DNA of 64,000 nucleotides from Desulfuromonadales bacterium (GCA_019429255.1 JAHYIY010000005.1:1-64000); one strand, 5' to 3'; shown: positions 44,834-53,745, counted from the first letter of the stretch. Notes: generated by a model from the sequence alone, not told the origin. A program made the numbers and translations.

Positions 44834-44851
44834 AGCATAAGTCATGCCAAA
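44834..44851 (-). promoter_or_regulatory. Sigma-54-like promoter of DUF305 gene
   Basis: On the minus strand TTTGGCATGACTTATGCT has GG and GC separated by exactly 10 bases, the -24/-12 pattern. It lies about 120 bases before the DUF305 start, with the palindromic site about 105-120 bases further upstream. Confidence 0.55.
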
Positions 44852-44931
44852 TTTTTTGCGTTGCTAATATGATGAAAATACAGACAAATACGATGTCCCC
44901 AATGGGCAGGAAAGGTGTTGGTTAAATCTTG

Positions 44932-44949
44932 CTGTAGAATATTCAACAG
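44932..44949. promoter_or_regulatory. Palindromic regulator site (enhancer candidate 1)
   Basis: CTGTAGAATATTCAACAG is an 18-base palindrome with one mismatch. Two 17-base relatives (14/17 identical each) lie upstream of the cus operon. It sits about 118 bases upstream of the expected start of the DUF305 transcript and about 90 bases before the regulator gene, a place for both enhancer action and self-control. Confidence 0.55.
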
Positions 44950-45038
44950 TAGTTGGCAGAAAGTAGTCTTTGTTTGAGAGAATTGGAACAATCAGTTATT
45001 CTTCAGGAAATGAAGTTTTGTATCAGGAGAATTCATAA

Positions 45039-46415
45039 ATGGCTGAAAAGATTCTGGTCGTCGATGACGATGATTCCTTGCGGCGGATGATGGAATATAC
45101 CCTGCAGCAGGCGGGGTACAAAGTGAGCGTTGCCGGCGATGGTGACGAGGCCCTGGTGGCGGTACGCAAGGAACCACCGCGCTTGATCGTCACCGACCTG
45201 AAGATGGAGCGGATGGGCGGGTTTGAACTCTTGACCCATGTGCGACGGGATTACCCCGATATTCTGGTGATCATGGTAACCGCTTTCGGCAGCGTCGAGA
45301 GTGCGGTGGAAGCTATGCAGCTTGGCGCTCACGATTATCTGGTCAAGCCCTTTTCCCGTGACGCTCTGCGTCTTGCGGTGGAGCGGGCCTTGTCCTACGG
45401 CGGCTTGCAGCGGGAAAACAAAGAACTGCGAAAAAAACTTGCCCAGGGTGAAAGTTTTGACATCATCACTGCTGCCCCTGTGATGCAAAAGCTGATTGCT
45501 ACCCTGGATCGGGTGGCAACATCTGAGGTTCCGGTCTTGCTGACGGGAGAAAGTGGCTCTGGCAAAGAGCTGCTGGCTCGGCGCGTTCACGACAAAAGTG
45601 CACGGGCTGGTCAGCCCTTTGTTGCTCTGAACTGTGCAGCAATTCCGCAAGGGTTGATCGAAAGTGAATTGTTCGGTCATCTGAAAGGATCTTTTACCGG
45701 AGCGCTCAAAGATCGTAAGGGGAAATTCGAACAGGCCGATGGCGGCACCCTGTTCCTTGATGAAATCGGTGAATTGCCCATCGATCAACAGCCGAAGCTG
45801 CTGAGGGCGTTGCAGCTGGGAGAAATTGAACCGGTCGGCGGGCAGACGCGCTCTGTCGATGTGCGGGTGGTGGCCGCTACCAACCTGAATCTGGAAGATG
45901 AGATTCGTCAGGGTAAGTTTCGCGAGGATCTTTACTACCGGCTGGCGGTTATTCCCCTCGAAGTTCCCCCCTTGCGTCAGCGCCGCGAGGAAATCCCGTT
46001 GTTGGCCCGTCATTTTCTGCGGCAATATGCTGAAGAACGGCAGCTGGGCATGAAGGATGATGTTATCGCCGCATTGCAACAGTATTCGTGGCCAGGTAAC
46101 GTCAGAGAGCTGAAGAACTTAATGCAGCGCCTGGCGATTTTGTGCAACGGCGATGCGGTAGAGTTGGCTGACCTGGCGGCAAACCTGCGCGGCAAAGCAG
46201 ATCAGGAAAAGCGCTCCGGCGATGGTTCTGCTGATGAGGCCGGCTTCGTGCTGCCGGCGACAGGTTATTCTTTGGAGGAGCTGGAAAAATCAGCCATCCG
46301 TCAGGCTTTGGAACTCAGCAGCGGCAACCAGACCCGTGCCGCTGAGTTGTTGCAGATCCCGCGTCACGTTTTGCTCTATCGGTTAGAAAAATATGAGATG
46401 AAATCCCCCGCCTAA
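45039..46415 (+). CDS. Sigma-54-dependent response regulator, NtrC family
   Basis: 458 residues. Receiver domain with Asp53 (IVTDLKM) and Lys in YLVKPFSRD, AAA+ domain (about 140-375) with Walker A GESGSGKE, the sigma-54 contact loop GSFTGA (usual form GAFTGA), Walker B TLFLDEIGELP, and a Fis-type HTH at the C-terminus (SSGNQTRAAELLQIPRHVLLY split at its turn). It would activate sigma-54 promoters; the cus operon directly downstream and the divergent DUF305 gene both have candidate promoters and sites. Probably paired with the kinase at 41.3 kb, itself transcribed separately. Confidence 0.93.
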   Translation: MAEKILVVDDDDSLRRMMEYTLQQAGYKVSVAGDGDEALVAVRKEPPRLIVTDLKMERMGGFELLTHVRRDYPDILVIMVTAFGSVESAVEAMQLGAHDYLVKPFSRDALRLAVERALSYGGLQRENKELRKKLAQGESFDIITAAPVMQKLIATLDRVATSEVPVLLTGESGSGKELLARRVHDKSARAGQPFVALNCAAIPQGLIESELFGHLKGSFTGALKDRKGKFEQADGGTLFLDEIGELPIDQQPKLLRALQLGEIEPVGGQTRSVDVRVVAATNLNLEDEIRQGKFREDLYYRLAVIPLEVPPLRQRREEIPLLARHFLRQYAEERQLGMKDDVIAALQQYSWPGNVRELKNLMQRLAILCNGDAVELADLAANLRGKADQEKRSGDGSADEAGFVLPATGYSLEELEKSAIRQALELSSGNQTRAAELLQIPRHVLLYRLEKYEMKSPA

Positions 46416-46416
46416 T

Positions 46417-46455
46417 TGCAGACTATTCAACTGCCCACTGTAGAATAGTCTGCAG
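46417..46455 (+). promoter_or_regulatory. Two tandem palindromic sites upstream of cus operon (enhancer candidate 2)
   Basis: TGCAGACTATTCAACTG (46417-46433) and TGTAGAATAGTCTGCAG (46439-46455) start 22 bases apart, two turns of the helix. Each matches the palindrome at 44933-44949 in 14 of 17 bases. Together they also form an 11-bp inverted repeat, which could be a terminator for the regulator gene, but there is no T-run. Centre about 105 bases before the predicted transcript start. Confidence 0.6.
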
Positions 46456-46514
46456 CCCTCCTTCTTTGCTTCTCTTGAGAAAACTAAACAACTGAAAAAT
46501 AAGCTAAAATAGTT

Positions 46515-46530
46515 TTGGCACACAAGTTGT
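46515..46530 (+). promoter_or_regulatory. Sigma-54 promoter of cus operon
   Basis: TTGGCACACAAGTTGT matches the TTGGCAC-N5-TTGC consensus except for the last base; GG and GT are 10 bases apart. It is 58 bases before the CusC-like start and directly downstream of the paired sites. Confidence 0.7.
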
Positions 46531-46587
46531 AAGTGTCTTTTCGAAGATAGTTACTGTCGATCCATTCTGCTGGTGTCGGAGGTTCGT

Positions 46588-47853
46588 GTGAAAATTATTT
46601 TTTTTGGTTTTTTTGCCTTGGTGTGGCTGCTGGGAGGCCATGCTGTTGCGGCTGAGGAAAACCTTGAAGCATTGGTTGCCCAGGCGTTGACCAGGAATCC
46701 GGAAGTTGCGGTTTCTGATGCTCGCTGGCAGATGCTGCGGCAGCGAGCGGAAGCCGCCGGCTCCCTGGAAGACCCGATGCTGATGCTCGGGATTCAAAAT
46801 GCCCTGGTAAGCGACCCCTTCAATTTTCGTGAGGATCCCATGACCCAGAAGGTCATCGGCATTTCCCAGATGATTCCTTACCGGGGTAAGCGTGGGGCTA
46901 AAACTGCTGCGGCATATAGTGAGGCGCAAGCTGCACGCTGGCTCATCGATGAGCGCAAGCTGGAACTGGCACAAATGGTTCGGGAAACCGGCTATCGTAT
47001 TTATGCCGTGGATAAGAGCATCGGCCTGACCGAAGAGAATTTGCAGCTACTGGATGATCTGATCGCTCTTGCTGAAACCCGTTATGCCGTGGGGCGAGGA
47101 TCGATGCAGGAGATTCTGGCGGCCCAGGTGCAGCGCTCAAAAATGCAGGAAATGCTCCTGGTGCAAAAGCAGCAGCGCCAGATCCAGCAGGCACTGCTCA
47201 ACGAGTTGCTGGCCAGGCCCCAGGTGACAAGCGTCGGCACCATGCCGGAGCTGACCCTGGTTGAGCCCAGTCTCGAACCGGAAGCCCTGCGTCAGCAGGC
47301 CCTCTCCCAGCGGCCGCTGCTGCACAGCCTTGCGGCCCAGCACGAAAAGAGTCTGGCTAATCAACGACTGGCAAAGCTCGATTTTTACCCCGATGTCACT
47401 ATCAGTTTTGAGTACATGCAGCGTGATCGGCTGCGGTCCGGCATGGGGGATGTGGAGGGGGAAGATATGTACGCCCTGACCCTTTCCTTCAATCTGCCGG
47501 TTCAGCGCGCTAAGCGTCGTGCCATGGTTCATGAGGCCGCAAGCGAGAGCGCTATGGTGACCAACGAACTGCGCGCTGTGCACAATGCCATCGAGGGGGG
47601 GATTACCCAGCGCCTGGCTGAGCTGGAGCTGCGCTCCGGGCAGGTGATCCTTTACCGTGAAGCGATCATCCCTCAGGCCGAACAGTCACTGGAAGCCTCA
47701 GTCTCTGCTTATCAGGTGGGAAAACTTGAGTTTTCCATGGTGCTGGATCAACAGATGGGGTTGTTCGGCTATCAAATCGACTATCACAAGATGCTGGCGG
47801 ATTATCACATGTCTCTGGCGCAATTGCGGACACTGGTTGGTGGGGAGCTGTGA
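46588..47853 (+). CDS. CusC-like outer membrane efflux protein
   Basis: 421 residues from the GTG at 46588, with CGGAGG 5 bases upstream; an earlier GTG at 46573 overlaps this site. Signal peptide (about 1-22, ending AVAAEE) and the TolC-family helical repeats. First gene of an operon with a CusB-like adaptor and CusA-like pump, so it should be the outer membrane duct for copper or silver export. Followed by two structured DNA elements before cusB. Confidence 0.88.
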   Translation: MKIIFFGFFALVWLLGGHAVAAEENLEALVAQALTRNPEVAVSDARWQMLRQRAEAAGSLEDPMLMLGIQNALVSDPFNFREDPMTQKVIGISQMIPYRGKRGAKTAAAYSEAQAARWLIDERKLELAQMVRETGYRIYAVDKSIGLTEENLQLLDDLIALAETRYAVGRGSMQEILAAQVQRSKMQEMLLVQKQQRQIQQALLNELLARPQVTSVGTMPELTLVEPSLEPEALRQQALSQRPLLHSLAAQHEKSLANQRLAKLDFYPDVTISFEYMQRDRLRSGMGDVEGEDMYALTLSFNLPVQRAKRRAMVHEAASESAMVTNELRAVHNAIEGGITQRLAELELRSGQVILYREAIIPQAEQSLEASVSAYQVGKLEFSMVLDQQMGLFGYQIDYHKMLADYHMSLAQLRTLVGGEL

Positions 47854-47871
47854 TGGTGTGGTCTCGGGAAA

Positions 47872-47963
47872 ATCAGGGAGTCGGAATGCTTTCTCTTGCG
47901 GGCAAAACTCGGCTGACGCCTCAAACAGTTCCCCGCTGTGTTCAAGCATCCCGACTCCCTGAT
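47872..47963. repeat. 20-bp hairpin element within cus operon
   Basis: ATCAGGGAGTCGGAATGCTT and AAGCATCCCGACTCCCTGAT pair over 20 bases with one mismatch. The inside carries a second stem, GCGGG with CCCGC, enclosing GGCTGACGCC. It has a layout like the three-stem repeat (long outer stem, inner hairpins) but a different sequence. Confidence 0.65.
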
Positions 47964-47989
47964 AATGAGTTCTTTAACTAGCTGAAACT

Positions 47990-48132
47990 GTAATTATTCA
48001 GCAATATCCTTGCGCAGGGTCGGGTGTCCTGTGGCAAGGGTGTTTGTCGCCATGGACGGCGACAACAAGCGGTCATGGATGACGAAAAGCGTCCCTTGGC
48101 ATAGGATTCCCGATCCGGTGCTGAACAGATAC
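47990..48132 (-). repeat. Three-stem structured repeat, copy 4 (reverse)
   Basis: Inverse orientation: ends GGTGCTGAACAGATAC on the plus strand. Inner hairpins are present (TTGTCGCCATGGACGGCGACAA and GTCATGGATGAC as read on plus). In the larger hairpin the stem differs slightly from other copies. Lies between the hairpin element and the CusB-like start. Confidence 0.78.
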
Positions 48133-48160
48133 CTGAAACTTAACATTGATGGATTGGCCG

Positions 48161-49402
48161 ATGAAAAAAATACTTTTGTTACTACTGACGATTTTATTGC
48201 TGGGCGCTGCTTATGTGGCTGCTGAAACGCCAAAATATATCAGCCCGATGCACCCCTTTATCACCTCCGATGAGCCGGGGCAGTGCCCGATCTGTGGCAT
48301 GGATCTGGTGCCCTACGATCAATTCGAGAGCGGCGGTACCGGCAGCACCATCGAAATCGACCCGGTGGTAGTGCAGAACATGGGGGTGCGTCTGGCTCAA
48401 GTCACGCGCGGCAATCTGAGTCGCAACATCCGCACCGTTGGTATCGTCGGTTATGAAGAGACTGCTCGGACATCCGTCAACAGCAAGATTTCCGGCTGGG
48501 TCGAGGGGTTGCATGTCAATCAGGCCGGCCAGGAGGTCAAAAAAGGGCAGTTGCTGCTGACCATCTATAGTCCAGATCTGGTCAGCGCCCAGGAAGAGTA
48601 CCTCATGGCGCTGCGAAATTATGAGCGCCTGCAACAGAGCTCCATTGCCGGCGTCGCGGACAGCGCTGAAAAATTACTGGCTGCGGCAGAAACCCGGCTG
48701 CGCTATTGGGATATCTCTGCGAAAGATATCGAGGGGTTGCGCCAGTCCAAAAAGGTGCAGCGCACCCTGCCTCTGTATGCACCGTTTAGTGGCGTCGTGA
48801 CGGAAAAAATGGTCAATCAGGGGATGTTTATCGCTGCCGGGATGGAACTGTACCAGCTTGTCGATCTCTCGCGTATCTGGGTCTATGCCGATATTTACGA
48901 GTACGAATTGCCCTGGATTGCTGGAGGGATGGCGGCCGAGGTGGAGATTCCCCAATTGGGCAAGACCATCCCCGGCAAGGTCGATCTGATTTATCCCTAC
49001 GCCGATGGCATGACCCGTACGGTTAAGGCACGTATTGAACTGCCCAACACGGATCGCCAGCTGCGCCCCGACATGTTTGTTACGGTGCGCCTTGAGGGAC
49101 GCAGCGTCACTGATGCCCTGTTGGTGCCCAGTGAAGCGGTGCTTGATTCCGGTCAGCAGCAGCGGGTGTTTGTCGCCCTCGGCGAGGGCAAGTTTGATCC
49201 CCGTCCAGTCCACGTGGGTTTGCGCGGTAGTAACGGGTTGGTTGAGGTTCACGGCCTCAATGAGGGAGAGCAGGTGGTGGTCAGCGCCCAGTTCATGTTT
49301 GATTCGGAAAGCCGTTTGCGTGAGGCCATTGACAAGATGCGCGCGGTCACCGGCCAGGATGTTTCCGTTGACGATTTGTTCAACGATCACAGTGGTCATT
49401 GA
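48161..49402 (+). CDS. CusB-like periplasmic adaptor with heavy-metal binding domain
   Basis: 413 residues from the ATG at 48161; another ATG five codons upstream is possible. Signal peptide (about 1-22), then the heavy-metal-binding motif YISPMHPFITSDEPGQCPIC followed by GMDLVP, then the RND adaptor domains: barrel-sandwich, alpha-hairpin (about 130-210), beta-barrel and membrane-proximal domain. It hands periplasmic Cu(I)/Ag(I) to the pump. Followed after 27 bases by cusA. Confidence 0.9.
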   Translation: MKKILLLLLTILLLGAAYVAAETPKYISPMHPFITSDEPGQCPICGMDLVPYDQFESGGTGSTIEIDPVVVQNMGVRLAQVTRGNLSRNIRTVGIVGYEETARTSVNSKISGWVEGLHVNQAGQEVKKGQLLLTIYSPDLVSAQEEYLMALRNYERLQQSSIAGVADSAEKLLAAAETRLRYWDISAKDIEGLRQSKKVQRTLPLYAPFSGVVTEKMVNQGMFIAAGMELYQLVDLSRIWVYADIYEYELPWIAGGMAAEVEIPQLGKTIPGKVDLIYPYADGMTRTVKARIELPNTDRQLRPDMFVTVRLEGRSVTDALLVPSEAVLDSGQQQRVFVALGEGKFDPRPVHVGLRGSNGLVEVHGLNEGEQVVVSAQFMFDSESRLREAIDKMRAVTGQDVSVDDLFNDHSGH

Positions 49403-49429
49403 CCCTTAAGGTACTGAAAGGTTATTACG

Positions 49430-52400
49430 ATGTTATCCCACATCATTGAATGGTCGTTCCGCAATCGTTTCCTGGTGATCCTGACCACCGCTTTTCTGGT
49501 GGCGGGTGGGCTGTTTGCCTTGCGCAACACCCCCATTGATGCCATCCCTGATCTGTCCGATGTCCAGGTGATTGTCTTTACCGAGTACCCCGGGCAGGCC
49601 CCCCAGGTGGTGGAAGATCAGGTCACCTACCCCCTGACCACCCAGATGCTGGCGGTCCCGGGAGCCAAGACGGTGCGCGGTTATTCCTTCTTTGGCTATT
49701 CCTTTGTCTATGTCATTTTTGAGGATGGAACCGATCTCTACTGGGCGCGTTCGCGCGTGCTGGAATATCTCAACTCGGTTTCGGGCCGCTTGCCTGGAGG
49801 AGTCAATCCGACCCTTGGTCCCGATGCCAGCGGCGTTGGTTGGGTTTATCAGTATGCCCTGACCTCCGATCGTCACGATCTCCAAGAGCTGCGCAGTCTG
49901 CAGGACTGGTTTTTGCGCTATGAACTGTCTTCGGTGGAAGGGGTCTCAGAGGTTGCCGGCCTCGGTGGTTTCGTCAAGCAATATCAGGTGGCCGTCGATC
50001 CCAACCGGCTGCTTGCCTACAATATTCCCGTGACCGAACTGATGATGGCCATCCGCAACGCCAATCTGGATGTCGGCGGCGGCGCCATTGAGATGGGGGA
50101 AACGGAATTCATGGTGCGCACTACCGGTGGCTATATTCGCTCGGTGGAAGATCTGGCCAACGTGGTGGTGATGGCGACTCCGGGAGGTGCGCCGATCAGG
50201 GTGGGGGATGTGGCTCAGGTGCGCATCGGTTCCGAGATGCGCCGCGGCATCGCTGAGCTTGACGGTGAAGGGGAGGTTGCCGGCGGTATTATTGTCATGC
50301 GCTCGGGGGAGAATGCCCTGAAAACCATCGAGCGGGTTAAACAGAAACTGGAGGAACTGAAAAAAGGCTTGCCCGAAGGGGTGGAGATTGTTCCGACCTA
50401 CGATCGCAGTGAACTGATCACCGGAGCGGTCAAGAACCTGCAGCACAAGCTGATCGAAGAGAGCATTGTTGTGGCTCTGGTGATTATTCTTTTCCTGTTC
50501 CATCTGCCCAGCGCCTTTGTCGTTATCCTGGCGCTGCCGATAGCGATCCTGATGTCGTTCATCATCATGTATCTGCAGGGGATCAGTTTCAACATCATGA
50601 GTCTCGGCGGTATCGCCATTGCCCTTGGAACCATGGTCGATTCGGCCATCATCATGGTGGAAAATGCCCATAAAAAACTGGAATTTGCCCCGGCCAATGC
50701 CAATCGAAAATCGATCATTGTGGAGGCGGCCAAAGAGGTCGGCCCGACCATCTTTTTTGCCCTGCTGGTAATTACTGTTTCTTTTGCGCCGGTGTTCACT
50801 CTTCAAGAACAGGCCGGACGCATGTTCAAGCCTCTGGCCTATACCAAGACCTACGCCATGGCCGCCGCCGCCCTGCTGTCGATTACCCTGGTGCCGGTAC
50901 TGATGAGTTTTTTCATTCGTGGCCGGATTCGTGGGGAGACAGCCAACCCCGTCAATCGTGGACTGATCCGCATCTATCATCCCCTGGTGGATGTCGTCCT
51001 TAAGCGCCGCAAGACCGTCCTCTTTGTCACGTTGTTGCTGCTGTTGTCGACGGCCTATCCTCTAAGCCGCCTTGGTACTGAATTCATGCCGCCGTTGTAT
51101 GAGGGGGATCTGCTCTACATGCCTACCACCCTGCCCGGCATCTCGGTGACCAAGGCCAAGGAACTGTTGCAGCAGACGGATAAAATTATCGCCTCTTTCC
51201 CTGAGGTGGAGCGGGTTTTCGGCAAGATCGGCCGGGCTGAGACCGCCACCGATCCGGCACCGATGATGATGGTTGAAACCACCATCATGCTCAAACCCCG
51301 GGATGAGTGGCGCTATCTGCCGACCGACAGGTTTTACAGCCACTGGCCTGATGCTTTAGCTTTCATCAAAAAACCATTGCGCCGGGTGTTCCCCGAAGCG
51401 AAACAGATGACTATCGAGCAGCTGACCGACGAGCTTAATCGGGCAGTGCGCTTTCCCGGCTTGACCAACTCCTGGACCATGCCGATCAAAACCCGCATCG
51501 ATATGCTGTCCACCGGCATCAAGACCCCGGTTGGTATCAAGGTCATGGGGGATGACCTGAATATTTTAAGCCGCCTGGCAGAAGAAATCGAAGCGGTGGT
51601 GCGTGATCTGCCCGGAACCAGATCAGCCATTGCTGAACGGGCCGTCGGTGGGTTCTTTCTCGACGTTGATATTGACCGCGCGGCCGCTGCCCGTTACGGC
51701 ATCAATATCGGCGATATTACCGAGGTGGTGCAGACCGCCATCGGCGGTATGAAGATTGCTGAAACGGTGGAAGGGCTGGAGCGCTATTCCATTAATGTGC
51801 GTTACGATCGTGATTTCCGGGATGATGCCGATAGTCTGAAGCGAGTCCTGGTGCCCGCTCCGGGGGGGCGCCATATCCCTCTGACGCAGCTTGCCAATCT
51901 GGTGGTGCGTCAGGCTCCCGACAGTATCAAGAGCGAGAACGCCCGACGTACGGTCTGGGTTTATGTTGATCTTGCTACCAGCGATATCGGCAACTATGTC
52001 GCGGCTGCCCGCAATGCCGTCATCGAACATGTTTCCTTGCCGCCGGGCTACAACGTGGTCTGGAGCGGTCAGTATGAGTATATCGAATCGACGCGCGAGC
52101 GACTGCTGGTGATCATCCCCATGACGATTCTGGTGATTTTCGTCCTGATTTATATCAGCACCAAATCCCTGGTGCGCACCTTCATCGTCTTTTCCGCCGT
52201 GCCCTTTTCCCTGATCGGTGCCTTCTGGCTGCTCTACCTGCTTGATTACAACCTGTCCATCGGCGTCTGGGTCGGCCTCATCGCCCTGGCGGGGCTGGAT
52301 GCGGAAACCGGCGTGGTGATGCTGCTCTATCTTGATCTGGCGCATAAACGCTGGAGCGAGGAGGGGCGGATGCGTACCCGCGGTGATTTGATCCAGGCGA

Positions 52401-52708
52401 TTCACTACGGGGCGGTGCGGCGTATCCGTCCCAAGGTGATGACGGTGGTGACTATTATCGCCGGCCTGATGCCGATTATGTGGAGTAGCGGTATCGGTTC
52501 CGATGTGATGAAGCGCATCGCCGCGCCGATGATTGGTGGCACGGTGACATCCCTGCTCCTCGAACTATTGCTCTACCCGGTATTCTTTTACCTCTGGCGC
52601 TCCCGTTCCCTGGACCCCAGTCCGGTGCCGACGGTTCCGGATGAGGAATTAACAACACCTGTGAAGGTAAATTCACCAGAACCTCTCAACCAAGGAGAAA
52701 CAACATGA
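49430..52708 (+). CDS. CusA-like heavy-metal RND efflux pump
   Basis: 1092 residues, the length of CusA/CzcA pumps, with twelve membrane helices. The fourth helix reads GIAIALGTMVDSAIIMVENAHK, the form found in monovalent-copper/silver (HME) pumps rather than zinc/cobalt ones. Start region MLSHIIEWSFRNRFLV and NTPIDAIPDLSDVQVIV are typical. It takes copper from the periplasm or CusB and drives it out through the CusC duct by proton flow. The stop overlaps the next gene (ATGA). Confidence 0.92.
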   Translation: MLSHIIEWSFRNRFLVILTTAFLVAGGLFALRNTPIDAIPDLSDVQVIVFTEYPGQAPQVVEDQVTYPLTTQMLAVPGAKTVRGYSFFGYSFVYVIFEDGTDLYWARSRVLEYLNSVSGRLPGGVNPTLGPDASGVGWVYQYALTSDRHDLQELRSLQDWFLRYELSSVEGVSEVAGLGGFVKQYQVAVDPNRLLAYNIPVTELMMAIRNANLDVGGGAIEMGETEFMVRTTGGYIRSVEDLANVVVMATPGGAPIRVGDVAQVRIGSEMRRGIAELDGEGEVAGGIIVMRSGENALKTIERVKQKLEELKKGLPEGVEIVPTYDRSELITGAVKNLQHKLIEESIVVALVIILFLFHLPSAFVVILALPIAILMSFIIMYLQGISFNIMSLGGIAIALGTMVDSAIIMVENAHKKLEFAPANANRKSIIVEAAKEVGPTIFFALLVITVSFAPVFTLQEQAGRMFKPLAYTKTYAMAAAALLSITLVPVLMSFFIRGRIRGETANPVNRGLIRIYHPLVDVVLKRRKTVLFVTLLLLLSTAYPLSRLGTEFMPPLYEGDLLYMPTTLPGISVTKAKELLQQTDKIIASFPEVERVFGKIGRAETATDPAPMMMVETTIMLKPRDEWRYLPTDRFYSHWPDALAFIKKPLRRVFPEAKQMTIEQLTDELNRAVRFPGLTNSWTMPIKTRIDMLSTGIKTPVGIKVMGDDLNILSRLAEEIEAVVRDLPGTRSAIAERAVGGFFLDVDIDRAAAARYGINIGDITEVVQTAIGGMKIAETVEGLERYSINVRYDRDFRDDADSLKRVLVPAPGGRHIPLTQLANLVVRQAPDSIKSENARRTVWVYVDLATSDIGNYVAAARNAVIEHVSLPPGYNVVWSGQYEYIESTRERLLVIIPMTILVIFVLIYISTKSLVRTFIVFSAVPFSLIGAFWLLYLLDYNLSIGVWVGLIALAGLDAETGVVMLLYLDLAHKRWSEEGRMRTRGDLIQAIHYGAVRRIRPKVMTVVTIIAGLMPIMWSSGIGSDVMKRIAAPMIGGTVTSLLLELLLYPVFFYLWRSRSLDPSPVPTVPDEELTTPVKVNSPEPLNQGETT

Positions 52709-53253
52709 AAAAAATGACAAAAATGACGATTGCCCTGGCTTTGCTGCTGCTGTTCCTCACCGCTGGAATCTCTCTAGCCATGCGCCACAGCGGCCACAGT
52801 GGCCACGGCAGCAGCGCTCCGGCGGCATCGGGGCATGACGCCCATCAGATGAAAAAAACATCTGAAGCTGGACACAGTGGTGGCCATATGGGGATGGAGA
52901 TGACTGATGACATGATCATGCTCGGCACCCAGGCTCGGGATGGGGTCAAGGCCATGGCGCACATCAGTGATACCAGTGAGGCCATGGCTGCCGCCGGAAT
53001 GAAGCAGACCCATCACCTGATGGTTGCTTTTGAAGACGCTGCTACGATGAAGGCGCTCGACTCCGGTCGGGTCGCTGTGCGCATTGTTGCGCCAGGTGGA
53101 CAAACCTTGCCGGCCATCTCGCTGTCAGGGATGGATGGAGCTTTTGGTGGTGATGTTGAGTTGCGTGAAAAAGGCACCTATACCCTGCAGGTGGGAACCC
53201 AGCTGCAGGATAATAAAGCGCGACAGTTTGAATTTCAGTATGAAGTGAAGTAG
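52705..53253 (+). CDS. Periplasmic His/Met-rich protein of cus operon
   Basis: 182 residues; signal peptide (about 1-26), then a His/Met/Ser-rich stretch (RHSGHSGHGSSAP, HMGMEMTDDMIM) followed by a small beta domain (about 85-182). No named family is recognised; it may be a copper-binding chaperone feeding the pump, as CusF does in E. coli, though it lacks CusF-like sequence. Overlaps cusA by four bases, so it is co-translated. Confidence 0.75.
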   Translation: MKKMTKMTIALALLLLFLTAGISLAMRHSGHSGHGSSAPAASGHDAHQMKKTSEAGHSGGHMGMEMTDDMIMLGTQARDGVKAMAHISDTSEAMAAAGMKQTHHLMVAFEDAATMKALDSGRVAVRIVAPGGQTLPAISLSGMDGAFGGDVELREKGTYTLQVGTQLQDNKARQFEFQYEVK

Positions 53254-53298
53254 CAAAAACGCTGAAAAAGACACTAGCAGCAAACAGCAGTAAACAAC

Positions 53299-53340
53299 GC
53301 CGGTACCATTTTTTTCCAATAATTGAAATGGTACCGGCTC
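53299..53340 (+). terminator. Terminator hairpin after cus operon
   Basis: GCCGGTACCATTT pairs with AAATGGTACCGGC, a perfect 13-bp stem (53299-53311, 53326-53338), followed by TCTTGTTG. It is 45 bases after the last cus gene. Confidence 0.65.
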
Positions 53341-53427
53341 TTGTTGTGTGGATAAAAGTGAAGCAGGCTGTTGGCATATTTTGTTCGGAAGGCTATAACA
53401 ATAACTTTCGTACTCAAGGAGCAAAAG

Positions 53428-53622
53428 ATGCCGCACAATGTCAATGAACGTCTGGATGAACTGGAAATTCGTGCCAGCTATCAGGATCGGCTGCTGGAAG
53501 AACTCAATGCGGTTGTTACTGACTGCAATCTGCGTATTGATCAGTTGACCCGTCAGAATCGCCAACTGCAGGATATGGTGAAAAATCTTGGCGGGTCGCT
53601 GGAAGCATCGCCTGATGAATGA
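53428..53622 (+). CDS. slyX: SlyX-family protein
   Basis: 64 residues from the ATG at 53428 (AAGGAG 6 bases upstream). The whole protein is a short coiled coil with the SlyX pattern NERLDELEIRASYQDRLLEE and LTRQNRQLQDMV. Function of the family is not established. It is transcribed alone or with the structured repeat directly after it. Confidence 0.85.
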   Translation: MPHNVNERLDELEIRASYQDRLLEELNAVVTDCNLRIDQLTRQNRQLQDMVKNLGGSLEASPDE

Positions 53623-53626
53623 TGTT

Positions 53627-53745
53627 TCAGGTAGGCAGAGTCGAAACTTTCATTCCAGGGGACACTATGCGCCATCCATGGCCGTTCGACTGTCGCCGTC
53701 CACGGCGACAGACGCCCTTGTCATGAAAGCCCCGACTCTGCCTGA
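53627..53745 (+). repeat. Three-stem structured repeat, copy 5 (divergent, covarying)
   Basis: Outer stem AGGCAGAGTCGAAACTTTCA pairs with TGAAAGCCCCGACTCTGCCT except for three bases. First hairpin GCCATCCATGGC and second CTGTCGCCGTCCACGGCGAC have changed stems relative to copy 1 (GTCATCCATGAC, TTGTCGCCATTCATGGCGAC), with both sides altered together and TCCA loops kept. Confidence 0.75.

Larger units (their letters stand above)
44718..45038. other. Divergent regulatory region of DUF305 and regulator genes
   Basis: 321 bases between divergent starts. Contains a sigma-54-like promoter on the minus strand (44834-44851) and an 18-base palindrome (44932-44949), listed separately. A TGGCAG-like sequence at 44954 facing the regulator gene lacks the -12 GC and is not called. 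No ORF. Confidence 0.6.
47854..48160. other. Intra-operon gap with two structured elements
   Basis: 307 bases between the CusC- and CusB-like genes, unusually long for an RND operon. Filled almost entirely by a 20-bp hairpin element (47872-47963) and a reverse copy of the three-stem repeat (47990-48132). Confidence 0.7.

Noticed and set aside
44950-44972. Possible sigma-54 promoter ahead of the NtrC-type regulator (TTGGCAG...)
   Set aside because: The -12 element reads TC rather than GC and the palindrome is directly adjacent, too close for an enhancer; not supported.
46418-46453. Rho-independent terminator after the regulator gene
   Set aside because: The 11-bp inverted repeat is real but has no T-run, and its two halves each match the palindromic regulator site, so a binding-site reading is preferred.
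48010-48225. 71-residue plus-strand ORF upstream of the CusB-like gene
   Set aside because: It is a translation of the three-stem repeat running into another frame of the CusB-like gene.
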